Shown here piece after piece: positions 25,801 to 34,800 of a stretch of DNA of 64,000 nucleotides; the stretch's first letter is position 1; each line of letters begins with the position of its first letter. The notes under the pieces were generated by a model. It had not been told where the DNA came from. It did no database searches and was given only the letters and a program-made list of their open reading frames with translations. Source of the stretch: Fratercula arctica (taxonomy: Eukaryota; Chordata; Aves; Charadriiformes; Alcidae); contig CANTUZ010000002.1 in NCBI GenBank assembly GCA_947846985.1, forward strand, positions 12,445,587-12,509,586, read 5' to 3'. A program made the position numbers and the translations under genes.

Positions 25801-28800
25801 CAAATGGTACCATCTCAGAATCATGACTTCCTTCAATTTGTACTGAATCACATACTCCAGCGTTTAACAATACACTGGAAACACAATCGCTGTGTTTCAT
25901 GTTTTCTGAATTAGGGCTGCATGGGTCCTCTTCACCAGCATCTGCAAATTTGACAGAATCACAAGCTCTATGGAGTGATTCATTCCAAGTGACAGCATTA
26001 CCTATGGTATATACCGCCTCCTGTTGATTCTCAGGGACAACTTCAGTGTTTACTTTCACTCTTAAGCCATCTGTTACTGTATTGTCAGCATTTAACCTAT
26101 GTACCTCACACATGTTAGTCAGTAAGTTATCATAAGAAGATTGGCTGTCTATGCTACAATATTCCTTTGTTTCCTTTTTCTGCGTGTTTGGTCTATCCTC
26201 TTTTTTATTCTCCAACAGTTCTTCCTGTGAATTAAACTTAGCTTCCACTTGTGCCGATTGCTGCATTGGAAATTCCTCCCCTGTGTCTAGAGGTCGTGCC
26301 ATGCTGCGCATTCCTTCATCAGTAACAGCTGAGTTATCTACGTCTGCCGCAGTCTCTTCATACACAGTAGCTGGCACTTCTTCATCCCCTTTCAGATCTT
26401 CAGCATCTACAACACAAATACTGTAAAATTCCCTATCTTTTGTATTTTGTCTGTTGTCTACATCAAGATAGGAAAATGTTGGAGACATCTCTCTATGTGA
26501 ACTTGAAACTTTTTGTAGGCTGTCACTCTTGCCGTCTTCAACGCTTACTGTTGTTTCATTCTGCCTTGAATGGTCACATGTAACTGCATAATCCTCCAGA
26601 AAATTTCTATTTAAGGAAATTTCACCCTGTAAGCCTTTGTCTAGGATGTCTGGTACTTGTGAAGTAGAAATACAATCAAACAAGCAGTGCTTTTCTGCAG
26701 CTACATTTTCATTATTAATATTACTATTAATATTTTCTGTATTGTTCATGTGTTGACGATTACTATCAGATTTTTTAGGTGCTCTTTTTTTAATAACCCT
26801 ATCTTTCTTTTCTTCACTTTCCTGCAGATTTCCATATGTACCAGAGACCTTTAGGAGGTGACTAAAGGAATTAAAGAAGCTAAAAGGTCTGTCATACGTT
26901 CTCCTAGAGCTCTCACAGGGAGTATTCTCCATGCTTTTGTATGATGGATATTTTGCTTTTCTAGCCCAGAACCCAGATTTAGAATTTGATGGTGTGCAAG
27001 CATCGCTATGAACATGTTCAACGCCAACTATCGCAGCTGCCCCATTAACTGTCCTTCCCACTGTATGCCGATCCTGGCTTTCCACAGTTCCTAAAATTGA
27101 AGATAAAGTTTTACTTATCCTTGACGCTGGTGCTTCCTCTTCCACAGATTTTTGTAACAAGCTGGTTTTCTCCTCATTCGTGCTGTTACTCAATTCTTTA
27201 CTGAAGCAGCAGCCCATGTTTAGTAGTGTCAGAGGAGTCTTCTCATGGCAAATCACCTTCCTCTATACACTAAACTAATTTTCTACTGCTACTGAGGAGA
27301 CAAGCCAACACCCAGCTGCCAAAAATAGCACACTTAAAAACCATGCAGGGGTTCATATGTCATTGCCACTCAAAGTCCAAATCCCAGTTGCTGAGCAATG
27401 TTTCAGTATTTCATCATATGCACTGTAATATTCAAGCCAAATAATTCTCCTAATGAGATTACAGTCTGTTTACAAGTATTACCAAGTCTTATGAACTTCC
27501 ATTGTTTAATTTCCTGAAGAGTTTCCTTCATCTAAATCATTAAAATATTTAAATGACATCTTTCACAACGTCCATGCGTGCCAAAAAACTGCCTGCCTTC
27601 ACATTTAATACAACTCTGGCTTTCTATACAAGGACAAATGCAGTCTGGCTTCACACGTTTAAATCTGATTCGAAAAACTAAACCAGTGGAAGCTATTAGG
27701 ATCAAACACTTTTTGGACTGTTTTCTCCTCCTCCTCCCTTCCCCCAGAGCTGAACCTACACCAAGATTACTTCTTTAGGAAAAACAGGCTAAAGATAGAT
27801 AAGACCTCATGTATTCCATTGAACAGTCACTGTACGTTATCAGAAGTTAATTCTGTTCCAAGCCTTTTTTTATTCGTTATCTGCATGAAAAAAAAAAAAG
27901 AATACATAATACCTCAGTGACTTACAAGCACTGCAAGGGGCCTCACGATCATCTAGACATCTCATGGTAGTGTGGCAGGATTAATTACAATTAACCTCCA
28001 AAAAATTTATGTATTCTTTAACAAAAAAAACTCAAATGGATTTAAAAGGTAGTTTGACTAAATGCTACTTCTTCCACAAGTCTGTCTCCAGAATAAGCTT
28101 TCTTTGTTGTAGGTAAACAGATTTCTTTCAGACCTTATAGTAGCTAGAGCATCTTTATACACATGTATTTACATATTGGAAGATGTCTACTACTCTTAAG
28201 TCCCTTTACTTGCTAAAAAAAGTGCTCTAAACAGAGTTGTTCTTATTTGCCTTTATACAACCTTACATCACTCAGACCTCTCTCAAATCCATTGCTATTA
28301 TTTCAAATTTGGACCCCATCCTTCAGAGAGCTCACAGACTGTACGTACAGCACCACTACTCTGTTACTGAAAAGATGCTGAAAACACAGAAGAAAGTAAG
28401 AAAAGACAGACCCTTAAACTGTATTTCAAATGCTCTTTCAGCTGTACATTGAACTGAGTACTATTTTTCAATTGGTTGTGCACTTAATGTCAAGTTTTAT
28501 CAAGATGTACTTGAAAGAGTTTTAAGTTAGCCAGGCAACTTGCCTTCATTGTATTCATATAGCAGTACAGAGGGGTACTAAGGCTAATTAAAGCAGTTGC
28601 CTTTCAACTAACTAGTAAGAGATCTATTTTAATTTCTACTGTAAACTATGCTTGCAGGGTAAAGGCTGCTTAACATACAGAGATCCATGCTCTGGTATTC
28701 TACTATCGTTACTTTTTTTTTTTTTTTGCACGATTATCATTGTGACTTATTTTAAAGCTGCTTTCATGGCAAGTCACATAGCCTATGTAAGGCCTATCTA

Positions 28801-31800
28801 TGTTGTCTATATGGTCCCTGTTACTGCCACACTGCAAAACTTCTGCTTGATTTCCAAAATTCTAAGAAAAAAATTCAGTCTTTACCAGAGAAGTCCACAG
28901 TCACTTATTCCTTTCAATCTCCTTCACTTGTGACAGAAAATCTACTACTGTCAACATAGAAATAAATTAAGCATCAGTTCCTCTTTTGCTTATTCATATC
29001 TAGTTGGTAAATTAAGTTAACATCTGTTTAGACTCATGAACCAAAGGAGAAGCAAACATTTTTTTGTTTTCTGTTGTCACCTGAAGATTGAGTAAAAAAA
29101 CAATGCTGCGCTGAACCACAGGAAGCAGAACAAGGCTGGATTAAAATCAGGTAGAAGAGAATGTGAAAAAAAGCTCGTGCTATCCCAAACTGTTCACAAT
29201 CTTATGATAATAACTTGCAAGTAGAAGGTGGTACTGAACAAGTGCAGAAGCACTCTAGAAATTCAGGTATTTCAACTTTAGTCTGCACTGCAGTCACTAT
29301 GAAGCGCTCCTGCAGTAGTAACAGTAGAGTTCACATTTAACAGCATAAAACAGACTAGAAGTGAATGTCTCCTCCTTATGCAGTGTGAAATGCTTCTGTT
29401 CTGTTCTCTGAAGCTTTTGCAAGGTAGTCAAATATTTGAGTCATTTCTTATCCTACTACTTTTTATAAATACGCTATGTAACACAAAAAAAGAGCAAAGC
29501 TGTAATACAGTTGCCAATGTAGCTTTTTCACCCCAGACAAGTGTTCTGCTCATAGGACAAATGAATCACACAAAAAAAAAATAATGTGCTTCAGATTCTT
29601 AAACGCAGTTTATCATATACTGAAATGCCATATAAATTCAAGTGCCATAGGCAGACTCAGATTTGTATACACGACAGAACCATATTCGCCACTAATCCTC
29701 TGACCATAAAAAAGAGATTGCTGAACTGGCTAGGGAATGCATTCCCTCCTCCGCACGTCTGCTTTGAAACTGCCAAGTAAGAAAAGAGGAAGACTACCCT
29801 GCCTCTCCCCCCAGCTTATCCAAGATGTGAAGCCTCGAAGTGCCTGCAGATATATTGTTCTTAAGGACAGGAAGCCTGATGCATCATTGCTGCCATCTGC
29901 TGCATTTTTTTTTAATTCTCCCATGGGACAAAGTTATTCAACATGCTTGGATCCAGACTTGAAACTATGCCAAGTCACTCCTCTCTTTAGCATTCCCTGG
30001 AACCAAGGACACGGAAAGGGGGAGGGGGTTACTTATAATAGTTTTTTTTTTTTTTTGAAGAAAGGCCACAAGCAAACAATTCAGCTGGTTTTAATGTCAG
30101 CATAAAGTCACAGTACTACTTACAAATCTACAACTATTCAGAAAACTCCCTTATCAGGTAAACAAATCGCAAGATTTTTCCTTGCGTGATTTAACCATTA
30201 CTAACTACGTGCCTTCTAGAGAGAAACTAAGTGCCTTTAAGAGACGGACCAGGGCAAAGTCCACTTTTCCAGTGCCTTAACAAGCACTTCTGCTATCAAC
30301 TAATGGTGAGAAAATGGGTGAAGCAGTTCAAGCAAGCAGAAACTTCTTCCAGTTTTCCCATACCCTTGTCCTTAGTGCAAAGGCACATTTTGTACTTGTT
30401 CCTTTGGTTTTATCTAAGGGTTCCAAGGATAATTTCTATTTTTAAGCACCCATAGTGCACATTCATTAAGTCACATTTCTCAATACTGTTTATTGTGGGA
30501 CCACCATTAAAAAACCAACAGTAACACAAATTTAAGCAGAAAATACCACACTTGTTATGCTACATCACCTGAGGTTGGTTGTTTAACTTTCAAGACTCAG
30601 TAAGTCTTAAAAACCTCCTGGCTAAGGTAAACACCACCACCTGACTTGAAAAGCACTTCAACAAAATTTGTGCTCTGTCACTTCAGAGCCCAGCTCAGCT
30701 GGGGGGTGGCTTTTATTTATTTTGGTTTTTTGCCTTTATATATTTTGGCTGTGGTATATTACTCATCTACTCAATAGGTTTTCCCTCTCCATGAAACAAA
30801 ACTGCTCTGAAGCAGCACTTTCATAACCTGAACAATTTTTTTTTAGTAAGTATTTTAGTCCTATGTCCTGCGCACACCTACGCAGAAGGCAAGAAGTCAA
30901 CATGCTTATTAAGGGGAGTATCCCTCCCTATCTACTTTCATTTCTACATGTACGTATTCCTTGTCAAGGAGTAAGGGTTTATCTTATAGACCTAAATTTG
31001 AAAATATAGTCTAGCTTTAAAGTTACAATAGCACCAGTTGAAACAGTCCTTACAACCTTCTGACATCTAACTTCATTTATCCTTTTTCTGTGATGAAGCC
31101 ATGCAATCATAACTAGTCCTGAAGAAACAGTGATTACCCTGCACTCCCAGGCCATACCTGATGCTATGTCCACTGCCAGGTAACATTAAAGAAAAGAGCA
31201 GCATCATTCCTGCAAGTTTTTGGAAACAGCTGATCAGATTGCTTAACCTTCCCTCCAATATATACAAGTTAAATGGACTGTTAAGAGTTTAAATACACAT
31301 TTTACATATTAAAGCAATTAAATATTAGCATTAGAAATCATCTACAGGTACAGAACTATTCAGCACTTTTCTTACAGTCTGAACGCACAATAACGGGACA
31401 GAAAGAGCAAACACCAAGCAGTATTGATCCTTCATGATGCTGATACCATGCATGTTCAGTTTAAGGTCTAATCCTCCCATCTCTCATTTAAAGCTATTCA
31501 CGATCTCTTGAATTATTAAATATCACCTACATGTTACACAAACTGTTACTTCACTCTTAATTGGCACATACTGTACGTAATACCACGTATTGTCAAATGA
31601 TCTGAGGATTATACAGTATACTGAATTTTCCCTAAACTGTTACACAGGGTCCCATATTAAACTAGTAAATCTAATTTCCTCAGTCCTTTTTTATTCTATG
31701 AGGCTTATTCTTGAATGGGTTGCAAAAGATTTTTGAACAACACAACCTAGCAACTCTAAGCCTGAGACATTCTTCCATATTACCTTCTATGAAAAACATT

Positions 31801-34800
31801 TTAGGAAGTACAATTAAATCCCATGTTAAATCTTCTCACTTGCTAGCTATTTTTCGTGTGCTTAGAATCAACAATATGACTGAACTTCTATTTACAGTAC
31901 CTATAAGCATTGACAAAAACCAGCATACCACACTGGTTTGAATGGCCATTAACAGAAGCCCATGGCAGCACCTGATAATTATTCAACCAGAGAGAATTTA
32001 CAAGAGAATTTACCATTTACGAGAGAATGGGTGATGCTCCTATTGCCATCAGTCAGCAAGTTCAAACAGCCCCATGGTAATATCCTCCACTACAACACAC
32101 CAACTTTCACAGAACCTGTTGCCGCTTGGTGGCAAGAATCCCTTATGAAGGCAATTTCAAATTTCCAGATCAAGTCTCGGATTCAGCCAATCAAGGACAG
32201 AAAATTTTTTGGTCCTTGGAAAGCGCTCTGAGAGGCCACATATTCAAATGTGGGCATGGCAGGGGAAAAGTTTAGGAAGAGCAAGGAGAAAGACTGTGCC
32301 TTTAGCACTAAAGGTTAGTTAAGTCCTGTCTGGCAGACACAGGTCACATAAGCTACCTCCACCATGGGATTTGGGTCTTGGTCTCTTCCCTTGGAGAAAA
32401 ATCTTGAATTTCTAGCTGCACAGTTTTACTGATCGAAAAGGAAACACAAGTGAGTCAAAGGGAGCGAAACATTTCTCACACACTGACTTTCCTGGGTCCA
32501 GCGTGACAAGGGCTTTCTCAGAAACAGTAACTGTCATCAGAATGCAAAAAAAAAAAAAAAAATCCAATGATAGATGTCACCTGAAGTGACAAAGCCCACC
32601 TCTAAATTAAAGAAAAAGCTGGAAATACTATTTAACTCCTAAATTTATCAAAGCTAAGAATGTGCTAGACTCCTCTAAATAATCTACCTCCATTTTTTAA
32701 GTGTGAACTACTATTAACAAGAAATTTACAAGGATCCTCAAGTTGCCAATTTCCTTCAATCGAGTTGCCTGCAAAACTACTGATATTCTGCTGTTAAATA
32801 CTAACAAAATCAGCCAAATTCACGAGGAGCTGCTGTTGGAAGTGAACCGTACTGGGCTTGCAATCAATTTACATTAGGGACTAAACAGCATATAGTTTTA
32901 TAGCTACTTCAAGGCAAAAGAAATTACTTTGACTCCCTCACCATGAGATTAAGCCTTTGCAAACTGTTAGTAAACAAGTGACCTCTCTATCACTAACATA
33001 AGCAACTCTGGAAAATGATTTCTGAAGTGTTGCACCACAACATCAAAACTTCTGTTTTAATTCAGTCACTACTATCTGTTCAACATTACAACGTGTGTTA
33101 AGTTTTGTTCCTGCCAAAAAAACCAGACTGACTGAAGTCATAATTAGGAAAATGTATTTATTTTTAGTATTTAAAGATATAACAAAAAATACTTTATATA
33201 ATCACCTCAGAAATAAGACTAGCATGCTGGGAGTTATTTTTCCAGGATCTACAGAGGTGTATCAAAATTTCCAGTAGAAATTCTACAACTTTCCTCCTGA
33301 ATGGCCACAAAAGCACTCTGACTAGGTATCACCAGATTCTAGAACAGCATTGTCAAAATAGCTAGGGAATGTAATTCAGCAAACTTCTTTAAAGTCTATA
33401 AAAAAAGGCTCCTAGAAATCTCACTAGATACCATGGCAGTATGGCCCCTTATCAAATACCCACTGAAGCAGGGATCATCACAGACATGAATCTATACCTT
33501 TACGCAGTCTAGCCCTCTGATCTCAAAATAATTAAGACACGCAAGAAACAGCAGGTGATTTTCCGTTAACCTGAAGCATATACTTGCTAAATGCAATTGA
33601 GTCAGGACTTCAGAAGTTTTTCTTCTTCCTATCACATTTTTGGAAAGATTAAAGTGATCTTAGTTTAGATGAAACTATTTTAGTTTGCTAACTTCTTCCT
33701 GTATTCCATGAAGTTTTTCTTGAGCTATAGCCTTGTTCCCAAAACTTGCAATTGAGGTCCTGAAGCACTGGCAAAATATATTCATGCAAGCATGCCATTA
33801 TGGAAGGGACCATCCTGAAAACAACACTTTTCAGAGCATGTATTGGCAATGATTCTCGTACAACAAAATGACGTCCTGATGCTGTGCATATAAGAGTATG
33901 ATACTGATTTAACTTTAAAAAAGATTAATAACCTACAGGTCTCATCTTTTTGGAATAAAATACTCAGCAAAGGGAAAGCTTTAATCTCAAAGGAATTACT
34001 TATTTGAAATGCACCATTATAACACTATGGATACATTCCAAGATATCTAAATTGACATTAGTCTCCTCTACTAAGGAAGGGAGCAGACAGATTTTATGAT
34101 CTTGAAAGAAATGTTTACTCTCTTTCTCCAAGTAAGTACAAAAGAACAGAAATTAGGATTTAGATCCAAGTTTACATGTGGTTTTATTAAAAAATCTAGT
34201 ATGACAAATTAAAAGAACTATCAATGTGAAGACTAATCAAACCACCTTTAATGCTATTGCACCTGTTGAAAGTACATTGACAGTTCCAAGCTTTTGAAGC
34301 AAATCTGCAAGAGTCTCTTACTCAAGCTTACACACTGGTTTCTTGGAATTAATGCCTTGAGTACAGGAAAAAAAAAATTAGAAAATCACAGCAGCATAAC
34401 TTTCAAAAGTATCGCACAAAAGTGGGTTCGACTTTTTCCTCTACCATCAAATAGACAAAATTCACATCTGAGAAAAGTAAAAAAAAAAAAAGGGGGGGGG
34501 GGGAACAACAAACAAAAACCCCACCAACTTGCTTAGCAAAGAAAAGCACAAGTTCAGAGCGTTTTTCAAAATGCTCCTTAGTGCTTGGTGCAAGGTAAGT
34601 CAAAGCAGCAAGCATCTGCTGCTTAGCATAGCACAGGTTAAGTGCCCAGCTGAACATGCACTGAAACCAAACCCTTCAAGATGTCCCAAACGGAAACATT
34701 CATCCCAATATACAGTTAATGATCAAAGATGAAAATATAATGTTATGAGTAGAGCTTACACACAAATCAAGTATTCAGTCTTCTCAAAGACAGATGTAAC

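Noticed and set aside
27218..27256. Start of the giant frame at the GTG at 27256
   Set aside because: A eukaryotic gene would use the ATG at 27217, which has strong context and yields the MGCC N-terminus; an in-frame TAG lies just before the GTG.
29730..30105. 122-codon plus-strand frame
   Set aside because: No family resemblance, no supporting splice sites, and it ends in a poly(T)/Lys-rich stretch; likely chance.
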